Origin: Nocardioides piscis
Lineage (GTDB): Bacteria > Actinomycetota > Actinomycetes > Propionibacteriales > Nocardioidaceae
Direction of reading: 5' to 3'
DNA length: 64,000 nucleotides
Assembly: GCF_011300215.1 (NCBI RefSeq)
Contig: NZ_CP049866.1
Coordinates: 868,001 to 932,000 of the forward strand
Shown: positions 1 through 10,697 of the stretch, piece after piece
How positions within the stretch are numbered: the first letter of the stretch is position 1
Layout of the letters: each line of letters opens with the position of its first letter
Made by a program: the position numbers and the translations under genes
The notes under the pieces: generated by a model
The model's database searches: none
Told to the model about the DNA's origin: nothing
Seen by the model: the letters and a program-made list of their open reading frames with translations, nothing else

Positions 1-2924
1 GCCACCCTGGTCGAGGACCTCGAGGACCTGACCGGTGAGGTCGTGGACGACCTCTATCTCGCCCGCTTCGGCGGCGACGAACGGCCCCCCTGGACGCGCG
101 ACCAGGCCCTGCAGCTGGCGCGGGCCGTCGTCGGCGACCCACGCGCCGCGATCGAGCCCCTCGAGGTCCTCGAGCAGGCCCCCGACTCGACGCCCGCGAT
201 GCGGGTGGGTTTCGCCCGCGAGGTGCTCGTCGAGGTCCAGCGCCGCAAGCGCCGACTCGGCGTGCTCAGCTATGACGACCTGCTCGGCCAGCTCGCCGAC
301 GCACTCGAGGCGACGACTGCCCCAGCCCGCGCGCGCATGCGGGCCCGCTGGAAGTTCGTGCTGATCGACGAGTTCCAAGACACCGACCCCGTCCAGTGGC
401 AGGTCTTCCAGCGCGCCTTCGCCGACACCACCACGATGGTGCTGATCGGAGACCCCAAGCAGGCCATCTATGCGTTCCGCGGCGGTGACATCGTCACCTA
501 TCTCGAGGCCCGGGCAGCCGCCGACGTCACCCAGACGCTCGGGGTCAACTGGCGCTGCGACAAGCCCCTGCTCGACTCTCTCCAGGCGATGCTGGAGGGC
601 GCGGCCCTCGGCGACCCCCGCATCGTGGTCCACCCGGTCGAAGCACGGCACCCCGAGTCCAGGCTGGTCGGCGCGGGCGAGCCGTTCCGGCTGCGGGTCG
701 TGCGCCGTCACGAGCTGGGGAAGGGCCCGAGGTCCAAGCCGCCCGTGGCTGTGTGGCGCGACCACGTCATCACCGACACCGCCCACGACATCAAGAGGCT
801 CATCGGCTCCGGCGCGACCTTCGAGGGGAGAGACCTCGTCCCCGGCGACATCGCCGTCCTGGCTGCGCGCCGCAACGAGCTCGAGGCGACACAGGTCGCG
901 CTCGCGGCGGTCGGCGTGCCGTCGGTGATCAATGCCGGCGGCTCCGTCTTCCACACCGAGGCCGCCACCGAGTGGCTGACCCTGCTCGAGGCGCTGGAGC
1001 AGCCCCACCGTGCCGACCGGGTCCGGGCCGTGGCGCTGACCTCCTTCTTCGGCCACACGGCAGCCGGGCTCGACACCGGTGGCGACGAGCTCACCGACGA
1101 CCTGGCCGACCAGGTCCGCACCCTCACCGACGTCCTGACCACCCGCGGGGTCGCGGCCGTGCTCGAGGTCACCGTGGTCGCCGGCCTGACGGCTCGGGTC
1201 CTGGCCCGTGTGGGGGCGAGCGGACCCTCACCGACATCCGTCACATCGGCGAGGCCCTGCACAGGGTCAGCGTCGAGGAGCGGCTCGGCATCGTCGGCCT
1301 GCTCGGCTGGCTGCGCGAGCAGATGGCCGACGACAAGCTGGAGGTCGCCTCCGAGCGGACGCGGCGTCTCGACTCGGACGCCGCGGCGGTGCAGCTCGTG
1401 ACGATCCACGGCAGCAAGGGCCTGCAATACCCGGTCGTCTACCTCCCGACGCTGTGGAACCGCTACGTCGGCCGGGATCCCGAGATCCCGCTGTTCCACG
1501 ACGAGGCCGGACGGCGTTGTCTCGACGTGGGCGGGCCGAGCCCGTTCCACCGCGAGGCCGTCGCCCGCTATCGCCGGGAGGACGCCGGCGAGTCGCTGCG
1601 CCTGCTCTACGTCGCGCTGACCCGCGCCCAGTCGCAGGTCGTTGCCTGGTATTCCGCTGCCGAGCACAACACGCCTGCCTCTCCCCTGCACCGGATGCTG
1701 TTCGGGCGCCGGCCGGGCGCCGACGTGGTGCCCGACGAGCAGGCCCTGGTCGCCGAGGACCGACTCCCCGAGATCCTCGGCCACTGGCGAGAGGCGGGCG
1801 GGCCCAGCCTCGAGCTCGCGACACTCGTGCCGCCAGACCCGGCGCCATTGACCCGCTCCACCGACGAGCTCGCGGTCCGCGCCTTCACCCGCGTGGTCGA
1901 CACGGCGTGGCGCCGTACGTCCTACTCCTCATTGTCAGCGGCCTCGCTGGCGCACGCCCACGACGCCGGCCTCGCTCCGCTCTCGGAGCCGGAGGAGGTG
2001 CCGGAGGTCGAGGACGCCGAGTCCCTCTTCGCCGCCGATGCCCCTGATCCGGCGGAGCTGGCAACGACCGCCGTCGCCTCACCGATGGCCGAGCTGCCGG
2101 TCGGAGCCACGTTCGGCTCGCTGGTCCACGCCGTGCTGGAGCACGCCGACCCGGCGGCCGTCGACTTCCGTGCCGAGCTCCTCGGCCACATCCACGAGCA
2201 GCTCGTGTGGTGGCCCGTCGAGATCGACCCCGAGCACCTCGCCGACGCGCTCGTCGAGGTGTGCTCGAGCCCGCTGGGACCGCTGGCCGGCGATCGCACC
2301 CTGCTGGAGATCGGCCTGCCCGACCGCCTGCGCGAGCTCGACTTCGAGCTGCCACTGGCGGGTGGGGACGACGTGTCCTACCCCGTCCACAAGGTCAGGC
2401 TCGGCGACCTCGCGCCCCTGCTCCGGCGACACCTGCCCGACTCGGACCCGGTCCGGACCTATGCAGACGGCCTGGACGCCGACGCCGACCTGGCCGCCCA
2501 GCCACTCCTCGGCTATCTCACCGGTTCGATCGACGTCGTGCTTCGGGTCGACGTCGACGGAGCCCAGCGCTTCGTCACGGTCGACTACAAGACCAACTGG
2601 CTCGGCGACCTCGACGCTCCGCTGACCTCCCACGACTACCGTCCAGCGGTGCTCGACGAGGCGATGGCCAGCTCCGACTACCCGCTGCAGGCGCTCCTCT
2701 ACACCGTCGTGCTCCACCGGTTCCTGCGGTGGCGGCTGCCCGGATATGACCCTGCGGTCCACCTCGGTGGGGTCCTCTACCTCTACCTCCGTGGGATGTG
2801 CGGACCGGACACGCCGCGCGACGACGGCGCTCCCTGCGGCATCTTCGCCTGGCGTCCGCCTGTCGCGCTGGTCGAGGACCTCTCGGCCCTGCTCGACGGA
2901 GCGCTGCAGGGGGCGTCCGCATGA
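1..2924 (+). pseudogene. recB: RecB, exonuclease V beta subunit (5' end outside window, frameshifted)
   Basis: This is the UvrD-family helicase and nuclease subunit of RecBCD, which resects double-strand breaks. The reading frame is open from base 1 and carries helicase motifs LIDEFQDTDP, GDPKQAIYAFRGGD and VNWRCD. Around 1212-1216, in a run of five G, the frame must shift by -1; the protein then resumes as ERTLTDIRHIGEAL and shows VTIHGSKGLQYP and LLYVALTRAQ, then the C-terminal nuclease with VDYKTNW near 2581. One missing G would restore a single frame. No in-frame stop interrupts the intact halves, so this is either a sequencing indel or a very recent mutation. The stop overlaps the start of recD in ATGA. 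The recC gene is expected upstream, outside the window. Confidence 0.88.
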
Positions 2925-4675
2925 GCGACCTCTTCGAACCCACCGACGCGCACGACCGTGACCTGGCCCTGCGCGCTCCGGCACCGCTCGACGCCTTCAA
3001 CGCCGCCGGCGTCATCACCGCGGCCGACATCCACGTCGCCACCACGGTCGGGCGCCTGGGCGGCGAGAGCGACCCGGACGTGTTGCTCGCGGTCGCGCTG
3101 GCGGTGCGCGCCGTACGCCACGGATCGGTGTGCCTGGAGCTGGCCCACGTCGCCACCCTGCTCGACGACCTGGGCCTGCCCTGGCCCGCCGCCGACCAGT
3201 GGGGAGCCGCGATCGAGCGCAGTCCGCTGGTGGGCCTGGGAGTGCTGCACTGGGAGCACGGCCTGCTCTATCTCGACCGCTACCACGAGCAGGAGACCCA
3301 GGTGCTCGACGACCTGGCTGCGCGGGCAAGCACCAGGCCGGGCCTCGACGCGGAGCTGCTCGCGGCCTCCCTGGCGCGGGTGTTCCCCGACGAGGGATAT
3401 GCCGAGCAGCGCGACGCGTGTGCCCACGCGGCAGGTGCGTGGACCAGCGTCATCACCGGTGGTCCCGGCACCGGCAAGACCACGGCCGTCGCGGGCCTCC
3501 TCGTCGCGCTGCACGAGCAGGCGCAGGCCCGCGGCGAGCACCTCCGCATCGCCCTGGCTGCTCCGACCGGCAAGGCCGCGGCCCGGCTGGAGCAGGCGGT
3601 GCGCGACCGGGCCGCAGAGTTCAGCGACGCCGACCGCGCCCGGCTGGCCGACGTCAGCGCGATGACGCTGCACCGCCTGCTGCGCCAGCACCCCGGCAAC
3701 CGCACCCGCTTCCGCCACCACCGCGGCAACCGGCTGCCCCACGACCTCGTCGTGGTCGACGAGACGTCGATGGTCTCGCTGACGATGATGGCCAGGCTCC
3801 TGGAGGCGGTGCGTCCCGACGCCCGACTCGTCTTCGTGGGCGACCCCGACCAGCTCTCGTCGGTCGACGCCGGTGCGGTGCTGACAGACCTGGTGCGCGG
3901 CTATGAGTCCCGGCCGGACTCCCCCGTCGCAGCCCTGGCCACCACCCGCCGCTTCGGGGCGGAGATCGCCGCCCTCGCCGACGCGCTGCGCGTCGGCAAC
4001 GCCGACGCGGCCATCGAGGTCCTGCGAGCCGGCGGGCAGGCGATCGAGTGGGTCACCGACACCGACCCTGCCTCAGCGATCCGGGCCACCGCCCTGCCGG
4101 CGGCGCTGGCCGTGCGCGACGCAGCCTCGGCCGGTGACGGCGTCAAGGCACTGGCCGCGCTCGACCGGCACCGCCTCCTCTGCGCCCACCGCGACGGACC
4201 CTTCGGCGTGCGTCACTGGAACCGCCGTATCGAGCAGTGGCTCACCGCCGAGACCGGTGACCCGCTCCACGAGGCGGCCTATCTCGGCCGTCCGATCCTG
4301 GTCACGGCCAACGACTATGCGCTGCGCGTCTTCAACGGCGACACCGGCGTCATCCTCGACACCCCGGCGGGACGGCGGGTCGCGGTCTCGACCGGCAGCG
4401 ACCCGCTCATCCTCGCTCCGTCACGGCTGGGCGACGTGGAGACGATGCACGCGATGACGATCCACAAGAGCCAGGGCAGCCAGGCCGACGTGGTCACGGT
4501 GCTTCTTCCCGACCAGGAGTCCCGGCTGCTGACGCGCGAGCTGTTCTACACCGCCGTCACCCGGGCGCGGTCCAAGGTCCGCATCATCGGGCCAGAGGTT
4601 GCCGTGCGGGCGGCGATCGAACGCCAGGCCCAGCGCGCCAGCGGGCTGCGGGCGCGGCTGGCCACCCACCGCTAG
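2921..4675 (+). CDS. recD: RecD, exonuclease V alpha subunit
   Basis: This is the 5'-3' helicase subunit of RecBCD, 584 residues. The Walker A motif GGPGTGKTT lies near residue 180. It is followed by VVDETSMVS (Walker B), FVGDPDQLSSVDAG, and the C-terminal UvrD-like motifs TIHKSQGSQADVV and LFYTAVTRARSKV. The start MSDLFEP is chosen because its ATG overlaps the recB stop by four bases, which indicates translational coupling. An upstream in-frame start would lie deep inside recB and is rejected. The length and motif order are normal for actinobacterial RecD. Confidence 0.95.
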   Translation: MSDLFEPTDAHDRDLALRAPAPLDAFNAAGVITAADIHVATTVGRLGGESDPDVLLAVALAVRAVRHGSVCLELAHVATLLDDLGLPWPAADQWGAAIERSPLVGLGVLHWEHGLLYLDRYHEQETQVLDDLAARASTRPGLDAELLAASLARVFPDEGYAEQRDACAHAAGAWTSVITGGPGTGKTTAVAGLLVALHEQAQARGEHLRIALAAPTGKAAARLEQAVRDRAAEFSDADRARLADVSAMTLHRLLRQHPGNRTRFRHHRGNRLPHDLVVVDETSMVSLTMMARLLEAVRPDARLVFVGDPDQLSSVDAGAVLTDLVRGYESRPDSPVAALATTRRFGAEIAALADALRVGNADAAIEVLRAGGQAIEWVTDTDPASAIRATALPAALAVRDAASAGDGVKALAALDRHRLLCAHRDGPFGVRHWNRRIEQWLTAETGDPLHEAAYLGRPILVTANDYALRVFNGDTGVILDTPAGRRVAVSTGSDPLILAPSRLGDVETMHAMTIHKSQGSQADVVTVLLPDQESRLLTRELFYTAVTRARSKVRIIGPEVAVRAAIERQAQRASGLRARLATHR

Positions 4676-4684
4676 CCTGTCGTC

Positions 4685-5284
4685 GTGCCCTTCCTCCTGC
4701 GCGTCGCATTGCCCGACGTCCCCGGTTCGCTGGGACGGGTGGCTTCCGCGATCGGTCAGGCCGGCGGTGACATCGAAGCGATCGAGATCGTGGAGAAGTC
4801 CCACGACGGCACCGCAGTCGACGACGTCCTGCTCGAGATGACGCCGGGTGCGATGCCCGACTCGGTCGTGTCTGCCTGCAACGCGCTGGACGGCGTCATG
4901 GTGCTCTGGATCAGCAGGTATGGCGCTGGCGGCAACCTGTTCCTCGACCTCGAGGTGGTCGAGGAGCTGACCGCCCACCCGGCCCACGCGCTCGACCGGG
5001 TGATCGACCTGCTGCCGATCACCTTCCGCGTCGACTGGGCCGTGCGGGTGAACCCCGAGGGGGAGATCGTGCGCACGACCGGGGCGGCTCCCATCGCCAT
5101 ACCGTGGTCGGAGATGGAGCGACCCTGTCGGCTGCCTGCCGACGACGTGACCCTGCTCTGCGCCGCGCCGCTCGACGGCGACCTGGTGGTGCTGGGTCGC
5201 CGCGGTGGACCGGAGTTCCTCGACTCCGAGCTCGCCCGGCTCGGCCACCTGCTCGGACTCGCCCGCACCATCAGCCGCGCCTGA
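4685..5284 (+). CDS. ACT domain-containing protein
   Basis: A 199-residue protein with an N-terminal ACT domain (about residues 3-75), visible as LLRVALPDVPGSLGRVASAIGQAGGDIEAIEIVE. This is the usual amino-acid-sensing fold with its glycine-rich DVPGSLG ligand loop. The C-terminal half (about 85-199) has no motif I can name. No enzyme domain is attached, so it is probably a ligand-sensing or regulatory protein. The GTG start lies 9 bases after the recD stop and no convincing ribosome binding site is visible. The link to recD is probably positional only. Confidence 0.75.
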   Translation: MPFLLRVALPDVPGSLGRVASAIGQAGGDIEAIEIVEKSHDGTAVDDVLLEMTPGAMPDSVVSACNALDGVMVLWISRYGAGGNLFLDLEVVEELTAHPAHALDRVIDLLPITFRVDWAVRVNPEGEIVRTTGAAPIAIPWSEMERPCRLPADDVTLLCAAPLDGDLVVLGRRGGPEFLDSELARLGHLLGLARTISRA

Positions 5285-5322
5285 CGCGAGCCCGCGGCCG
5301 GCCACTCGATACGGTCGGGGCC

Positions 5323-6267
5323 ATGAGTGCGATCGAAGGCGTGTCCGAGACGTTCGACCCCAGCGCCTGGGACGAGGTGCCGGGCTTCGAGGACCTCACC
5401 GACCTGACCTACCACCGCGCCAGGGCGCACGGCACGGTGCGGATCGCCTTCGACCGCCCCGACGTGCTCAACGCGTTCCGACCGCACACCGTCGACGAGC
5501 TGCTGCGCACGCTCGACCACGCGCGGATGTCGGCCGACGTCGGCTGCGTGATCCTCACCGGCAACGGCCCGAGCGCCAAGAACGGCAAGTGGGCCTTCTG
5601 CACCGGCGGTGACCAGCGGATCCGGGGCAAGGCGGGCTACCAGTACGAGGACGTCTCCGCGGGAGCCGGTGACACCGGTCGCGAGGAGCCCAGCCCGATC
5701 GACAAGGCTCGGCTCGCGCGGCTGCACATCCTGGAGTGCCAGCGACTGATCCGCTTCATGCCCAAGGTCGTGCTGTGCGTCGTCCCCGGCTGGGCGGCCG
5801 GCGGCGGCCACAGCCTGCACGTCGTGGCCGACCTGACGCTCGCCAGCCGCGAGCACGCGCGCTTCAAGCAGACCGACGCCGACGTCGGGTCGTTCGACGG
5901 CGGCTACGGCTCGGCATACCTCGCACGACAGGTCGGGCAGAAGTTCGCCCGCGAGATCTTCTTCCTCGCCGAGGAATACGACGCCGAGACGATGCACCGC
6001 ATGGGCGCGGTCAACCGGGTGGTCGACCACGCCGACCTCGAGGCGACGGCGTTGGAGTGGGGGCGGCTGATCAACGGCAAGTCGCCGACCGCCCAGCGGA
6101 TGCTGAAGTATTCCTTCAACCTGCTCGACGACGGGCTCGTCGGCCAGCAGCTCTTCGCCGGCGAGACCACCCGGCTGGCCTACATGACCGACGAGGCCCA
6201 GGAGGGCCGCGACCAGTTCCTGGAGAAGCGGGAGCCGGACTGGTCGCCGTACCCCTGGTACTACTGA
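5323..6267 (+). CDS. menB: 1,4-dihydroxy-2-naphthoyl-CoA synthase
   Basis: MenB closes the second ring of menaquinone by converting o-succinylbenzoyl-CoA to 1,4-dihydroxy-2-naphthoyl-CoA. It is a crotonase-fold protein of 314 residues. The oxyanion-hole segments FCTGGDQRIRG and VVPGWAAGGGHSL are visible, as is the MenB-typical SFDGGYGSAYLAR with its active-site Asp and Tyr. The C-terminus ends PDWSPYPWYY, close to the typical MenB ending. The start MSAIEG follows a short leader; the longer in-frame extension lies inside the preceding gene and is rejected. No other men gene is in the window. Confidence 0.95.
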   Translation: MSAIEGVSETFDPSAWDEVPGFEDLTDLTYHRARAHGTVRIAFDRPDVLNAFRPHTVDELLRTLDHARMSADVGCVILTGNGPSAKNGKWAFCTGGDQRIRGKAGYQYEDVSAGAGDTGREEPSPIDKARLARLHILECQRLIRFMPKVVLCVVPGWAAGGGHSLHVVADLTLASREHARFKQTDADVGSFDGGYGSAYLARQVGQKFAREIFFLAEEYDAETMHRMGAVNRVVDHADLEATALEWGRLINGKSPTAQRMLKYSFNLLDDGLVGQQLFAGETTRLAYMTDEAQEGRDQFLEKREPDWSPYPWYY

Positions 6268-6279
6268 GCTGGCGCAGAC

Positions 6280-6735
6280 CTACAGCCCGTAGGCGGCCCG
6301 GATGTTGCCGTCGAGCTCGATCTCCGGGTCCTGCCCGGCGTCCGCCCACGGCACCTCGGTCTTCTTCTGCAGGCAGTGGTCCGCGACCGGCGACGCGGGA
6401 GCGGGGCTGCTTTCGTCGACGGCACCTCGCACGCTCGCGACATAGTTCTTCAACACCTTGGCGTTGGCCTTCCCGTCCAGCATCGCCTTCGGCGTCCGAG
6501 GGTCGGTGCCAACCGTCACATGCAGCTGCGCCGCCCCTGCGTCGCCCTCCACCCGGATGTCGAGGAACTTGGCGTTCGACATCTTGGGCCTCTCCCGCGC
6601 GATCAGCCTGCGACCGCCGTTGTGCGCGGCCAGGAGCGTCATGTTGCCTGCGTTCTGCAGGACGCCGAGGGCAGCCTCGAACACCGCCTCCGGAGCCTGC
6701 GTGAACGCGGCGGAGTCTTGCTTCGGAGAGCGCAT
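6280..6735 (-). CDS. hypothetical protein
   Basis: A 151-residue protein of unknown function, convergent with menB. The start MRSPKQDSAAF is chosen because a GAAGG ribosome binding site precedes it. Residues 10-95 look like a compact alpha/beta domain (VFEAALGVLQNAG, then alternating strands LLAAHNGGRRLIARE, KFLDIRVEG, AQLHVTV). The remainder is polar and contains a single Cys. There is no signal peptide or membrane segment. A perfect 10-bp palindrome, ACCGATCGGT, lies at 6827-6836 upstream. I do not recognise the family. Confidence 0.6.
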   Translation of the reverse strand: MRSPKQDSAAFTQAPEAVFEAALGVLQNAGNMTLLAAHNGGRRLIARERPKMSNAKFLDIRVEGDAGAAQLHVTVGTDPRTPKAMLDGKANAKVLKNYVASVRGAVDESSPAPASPVADHCLQKKTEVPWADAGQDPEIELDGNIRAAYGL

Positions 6736-6956
6736 GAGGAGCCTTCGATTCGGAGGACGGGGACGGCCCGAGTGTGGACGAGACCAACAGGGCGACGCAA
6801 ACGACATGCTGGCGGGAAAATTCCGTACCGATCGGTGGCGCGTCGCCACCGCACAGTGGCGTGCACGTGTAGGCCTTGTGGCCCCTCGACGCGGGCAGGG
6901 AGGGCCAGAACCCCTACACGGGTTGGCGGCGTGCGCACATGACGGCATTCGCGGGG

Positions 6957-9230
6957 CTACTGTGCCGCCCCGGCCGACTGCGCCTTGAACCCACGCAGGC
7001 GCAGGCTGTTGGAGACCACGAACACGCTGGAGAACGCCATCGCGGCACCGGCCAGCATCGGGTTGAGCAGGCCGGCGGCCGCCAGGGGCAGGGCTGCGAC
7101 GTTGTAGGCGAAGGCCCAGAACAGGTTGCCCTTGATCGTCGCCAGCGTGCGGCGCGAGAGCCGGATGGCGTCGACCGCGACCCGCAGGTCCCCTCGGACC
7201 AGGGTGAGGTCGCTGGCCTCGATCGCGACGTCGGTGCCGGTGCCCATCGCGAGGCCGAGGTCGGCCTGGGCCAGCGCCGCGGCGTCGTTGACGCCGTCGC
7301 CGACCATGGCGACGACCCTGCCCTCGGACTGGAGACGCTTCACGACGTCGACCTTGTCGGCGGGGAGCACGTCGGCGATCACGTCTGCCTCGTCGATGCC
7401 GACCTCGGCGGCGACCTGGCGGGCGACGACGAGGTTGTCGCCGGTGAGCAGGACCGGGCGCAGGCCCAGGTCGCGCAGCTCGCGGATCGCGGTGGCCGAG
7501 CTCGGCTTGATCGCGTCAGCCACCACGATCACGCCGCGGGCCTTGCCGTCCCACCCGACCGCGACGGCAGTGCCGCCGGTGGCCTGGGCCTGCTCGAGCG
7601 CGGCCGTCAGGTCGTCGCCCAGGAGCTGTGACCACTCCGCCAGCAGCTGCGGCCGGCCGACGAGCACGGCGTGGCTCGTCTCGCCCTCGACCACGACTCC
7701 CTGGACGCCGAGCCCCTCCACGTTGGTGAAGTCGTCAACCTCGGGGAGTGCGCCGTGCCTGGCCCTGGCGCCCTCGGCGACGGCGCGGGCGATCGGGTGC
7801 TCGGAGGCGTCCTCGAGCGCGCCGGCGAACCGCAGCACGTCGACCGGGTCCTCACCGTCGGCCGCGATCACGTCACGCAGGGTCATCTTCCCGGTGGTGA
7901 CGGTGCCGGTCTTGTCGAGGACCACGGTGTCGACCTTGCGGGTCGACTCGAGCACCTCGGGGCCCTTGATCAGGATCCCGAGCTGGGCGCCGCGGCCGGT
8001 GCCGACCATCAGGGCGGTCGGCGTGGCCAGGCCCAGGGCACACGGGCAGGCGATGATCAGCACGGCGACCGCTGCGGTGAAGGCCGCCGACAGCCCGCCG
8101 CCGGTGCCGAGCCAGAAGCCGAGGGTGGCGGCGGCGAGCAGGATGACGATCGGGACGAAGATGCCGGAGATCCGGTCGGCCAACCGCTGGACCTGGGCCT
8201 TGCCGTTCTGGGCGTCCTCCACCAGCCGTGCCATCTGGGCCAGCTGGGTGTCGCCGCCGACCCGGGTCGCCCGGACGACGATGCGCCCACCGGCGTTGAC
8301 GCAGGCGCCTGCGACGGAGTCGCCGGGGCCGACCTCGACCGGCACTGACTCACCAGTGAGCATCGAGGCGTCCACGGCCGAGGTCCCCCGCTCGACGACG
8401 CCGTCGGTGGCGACCTTCTCGCCGGGTCGGACCACGAACAGGTCACCGACGACGAGCTGCTCGACGGGCACCTTGGTCTCGGTGGTGCCGTCCGGTCCGA
8501 GGACCGCGACCTCCTTGGCGCCGAGCTCGAGCAGCGCTCGCAGTGCGGCGCCGGCCTGGCGCTTGGACCGGTGCTCGAAGTAGCGGCCGGCCAGGATGAA
8601 GGTGGTGACCCCGGAGGCTGCCTCGAGATAGATGTTGCCGGCGCCGTCACCGCGCTGGATGGTGAGCTCGAAGGGGTGCGTCATGCCGGGGGTGCCGGCC
8701 GTGCCCCAGAAGAGCGCATAGACCGACCACGCGAGCGCAGCGAGGGTGCCGAGCGAGATCAGCGTGTCCATGGTGGACGCGCCGTGGCGCAGGTTGGTCC
8801 ACGCGGCCTTGTGAAACGGCCACGCACCCCACACGACGACCGGAGCCGCCAGCGTCAGGGAGAGCCACTGCCAGTTGGTGAACTGCAGCGCAGGGATCAT
8901 CGCCATCGCGATCACCGGGACGGTGAGCGCGGCCGAGACCAGGAGCCGCTGGCGCAGGGACGCAACCGGGTCGGGCTCGACGCCAGGGGCCCCGTCCACG
9001 TCGGTGGAGGACCTCGGCGGCCGGGGCAGCGAAGCGCCATACCCCGCCTGCTCGACTGCCTCGACCAGGGTCGCCGGCGCCACGTCGGGGTCGAAGGTGA
9101 CCTTGGCCTTCTCGGTGGCGTAGTTGACCGTGGCGACCACACCGTCGAGCTTGTTGAGCTTGCGCTCGATCCGGTTGGCGCACGAGGCGCAGGTCATCCC
9201 GGTGATCGCGAGCTCGATCTGCGTGGTCAT
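6957..9230 (-). CDS. copA: Copper-exporting P1B-type ATPase
   Basis: This pumps Cu(I) out of the cytoplasm using ATP. Its 757 residues show, in order, an N-terminal heavy-metal-associated domain with GMTCASC (residues 11-17), TGES in the actuator domain (about 290), the Cu-binding CPC in a membrane helix (about 394), the phosphorylation motif DKTGT (about 438), the SEHP motif of P1B ATPases, and GDGVND (about 642). It is the last gene of a csoR-copZ-accessory-copA operon, and its start overlaps the stop of the preceding gene by four bases. It is presumably derepressed by CsoR when copper is high. Confidence 0.96.
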   Translation of the reverse strand: MTTQIELAITGMTCASCANRIERKLNKLDGVVATVNYATEKAKVTFDPDVAPATLVEAVEQAGYGASLPRPPRSSTDVDGAPGVEPDPVASLRQRLLVSAALTVPVIAMAMIPALQFTNWQWLSLTLAAPVVVWGAWPFHKAAWTNLRHGASTMDTLISLGTLAALAWSVYALFWGTAGTPGMTHPFELTIQRGDGAGNIYLEAASGVTTFILAGRYFEHRSKRQAGAALRALLELGAKEVAVLGPDGTTETKVPVEQLVVGDLFVVRPGEKVATDGVVERGTSAVDASMLTGESVPVEVGPGDSVAGACVNAGGRIVVRATRVGGDTQLAQMARLVEDAQNGKAQVQRLADRISGIFVPIVILLAAATLGFWLGTGGGLSAAFTAAVAVLIIACPCALGLATPTALMVGTGRGAQLGILIKGPEVLESTRKVDTVVLDKTGTVTTGKMTLRDVIAADGEDPVDVLRFAGALEDASEHPIARAVAEGARARHGALPEVDDFTNVEGLGVQGVVVEGETSHAVLVGRPQLLAEWSQLLGDDLTAALEQAQATGGTAVAVGWDGKARGVIVVADAIKPSSATAIRELRDLGLRPVLLTGDNLVVARQVAAEVGIDEADVIADVLPADKVDVVKRLQSEGRVVAMVGDGVNDAAALAQADLGLAMGTGTDVAIEASDLTLVRGDLRVAVDAIRLSRRTLATIKGNLFWAFAYNVAALPLAAAGLLNPMLAGAAMAFSSVFVVSNSLRLRGFKAQSAGAAQ

Positions 9231-10102
9231 GGGTGTCCTCCTGATCGCACGGTGAAGGCCGCGGTGCGGACCACGCCGTCGTGCTGGAAGTCGAGATAGA
9301 GGTGGTAGGTCCCATCGCTGGGGACGGCTGCATAGAAGGTGACCTCAGGGCCGGGCTCGGTGCTGCCGCCGGGGTGGACGTGGAGATAGGCGAGGTCGCC
9401 ACCGCGGAGCGCGACGAGGTGGCCGTAGGCGCCGAGATAGGGCTGGAGGTCGGTGACCGGCTCGCCGTCCTTCTCGACGCGCACGGTCAGCTCCGCGTCC
9501 TCGCCGGCTCGCAGGTCGCCGTCGAGGGTGACCTCGTAGTCGCCCACGGTGGCCGTGTGGTTCTCGGCCAGCGGCGTAGCCGGCTCGGGACGGCCGTCGA
9601 CCGACAGGTCTGCGCCAAGGGTGAGCGCGTCGGCCCCGGTGGCCGTGAAGTCGGCGAAGACGCGCCAGCTGCCGGGAGTGAGGTCGAGGTCGACCGACCA
9701 AACGCCCGTGTCCTCGTCGAGGACGGGGTGGACGTGCTGGAAGCCGGTGAAGTCGCGGCGTACGGCGATCAGGTGCAGCTGCTTCTCGTGCTCGACCTCG
9801 AACCCGGTGACCGGGGCTCCGTCCGGCCCGGTGATGGTGAAGGCGACCGGCCTGTCCTGCCCGGCTCGCGTGCTGGGCTCGGCCAGAGCCAGGGTGTAGC
9901 CGCTCTGGGACACCATGAGCCCGCCAGGGATGTCGTCGGTGGTCGCCGTGACGGGTTCGCTGGCCGGCTCGTGGACGTCGCCGTGGGCGCTCACGGGCTC
10001 GTCGCCGCCGACCGGGCCGACGGCCTGACCGACGACCAGCGCGAGGGCGAAGGCCGCGACGACCGCAGCCAGGAACCCGGCGACCCGGATCGGGGTGCTC
10101 AT
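9227..10102 (-). CDS. Membrane-anchored copper-locus protein with duplicated HVHP module
   Basis: A 291-residue protein with one N-terminal membrane segment or signal anchor (residues 5-30) and an extracytoplasmic region. Two similar modules are visible: [18 protein letters not shown] and, about 100 residues later, [18 protein letters not shown]. Each is followed by a strand-rich stretch, SWRVFADF in the first and [12 protein letters not shown] in the second. The paired His-Val-His-Pro motifs suggest metal binding outside the membrane. It overlaps both copZ and copA by four bases (ATGA), so it belongs to copper handling by context. Its biochemical role is not known to me. Confidence 0.75.
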   Translation of the reverse strand: MSTPIRVAGFLAAVVAAFALALVVGQAVGPVGGDEPVSAHGDVHEPASEPVTATTDDIPGGLMVSQSGYTLALAEPSTRAGQDRPVAFTITGPDGAPVTGFEVEHEKQLHLIAVRRDFTGFQHVHPVLDEDTGVWSVDLDLTPGSWRVFADFTATGADALTLGADLSVDGRPEPATPLAENHTATVGDYEVTLDGDLRAGEDAELTVRVEKDGEPVTDLQPYLGAYGHLVALRGGDLAYLHVHPGGSTEPGPEVTFYAAVPSDGTYHLYLDFQHDGVVRTAAFTVRSGGHP

Positions 10103-10305
10103 GCCAGCTGGTAGCCGGCCTCCTCGACGGCGGCCTTGACGGCGGCGTCGTCGAGCGGCTCGGCGCTGGTGACGGTGACGGCTCCGGTCGGCAGGTCGAC
10201 CTCGACGCTCTCGACGCCGGGGATCTCCTGGACCTCCTCGGTGACGGAGCTGACGCAGTGGCCGCAGGTCATGCCGGTGACGGTGTAGGTGGCGGTCTGG
10301 CTCAT
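10099..10305 (-). CDS. copZ: Copper chaperone CopZ
   Basis: A 68-residue single heavy-metal-associated domain protein. GMTCGHC (residues 11-17) is the Cu(I)-binding CxxC loop, and the remainder fits the beta-alpha-beta-beta-alpha-beta ferredoxin-like fold. It carries Cu(I) in the cytoplasm and hands it to CopA or CsoR. The start MSQTATYTV is preceded by a purine-rich GAAGGAACC site, and the long upstream extension has no coding character. It sits between csoR and the HVHP protein in the operon. Confidence 0.93.
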   Translation of the reverse strand: MSQTATYTVTGMTCGHCVSSVTEEVQEIPGVESVEVDLPTGAVTVTSAEPLDDAAVKAAVEEAGYQLA

Positions 10306-10349
10306 GGCTGGTTCCTTCGGTCGATGTGGGTGAGGGGTGTTGGTGGTTG

Positions 10350-10658
10350 TCAGGAGCGGACGAGACGCGCGATGGCGTCGGAGGCTTCCTTGAGCTTGAT
10401 CTGCGCCTCGTCGCCGCCGGCCGCGACAGCGTTGACGACGCAGTGGGCCATGTGCTCGTCGAGCAGCCCGAGGGCCACCGCTTCGAGCGCCTTCGTCATC
10501 GCCGAGACCTGGGTGAGGATGTCGATGCAGTACTTCTCCTCCTCGACCATGCGCTGCAGGCCCCGCGCCTGGCCCTCGATGCGGCGCAGCCGCTTGAGGT
10601 AGTCCGCCTTGGTGTTGTTGGCGATGTAGCTGTGCTGGTGCTCGGTGGCCTCGGTCAT
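10350..10658 (-). CDS. csoR: Copper-sensing repressor CsoR
   Basis: A 102-residue CsoR/FrmR-family all-helical repressor. The Cu(I) ligands are in the canonical x-C-H-C arrangement: Cys44, His69 and Cys73, with the same spacing (25 and 4) as characterised CsoR proteins. That points to copper rather than formaldehyde or persulfide sensing. The start MTEATEH is preceded by GAGAAGGACG, so I prefer it to the in-frame ATG 12 codons upstream. It is the first gene of the copZ-copA operon and diverges from the DUF4396 gene. A CsoR-type palindrome lies 40 bases upstream, so autoregulation is likely. Confidence 0.93.
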   Translation of the reverse strand: MTEATEHQHSYIANNTKADYLKRLRRIEGQARGLQRMVEEEKYCIDILTQVSAMTKALEAVALGLLDEHMAHCVVNAVAAGGDEAQIKLKEASDAIARLVRS

Positions 10659-10697
10659 CGCGTCGTCCTTCTCGTGCTGTCGTAGTCCTTGCAACCT

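Noticed and set aside
1206..1224. Programmed -1 frameshifting in recB
   Set aside because: There is no X-XXY-YYZ slippery heptamer in the right phase and RecB is not known to use frameshifting; an indel in the G run is simpler.
6736..6956. Small gene or RNA in the 221-base gap after copA
   Set aside because: The gap holds a GTGGCG/CGCCAC hairpin and the palindrome ACCGATCGGT but no supported frame or recognisable RNA; it is probably promoter and leader of the gene at 6735.
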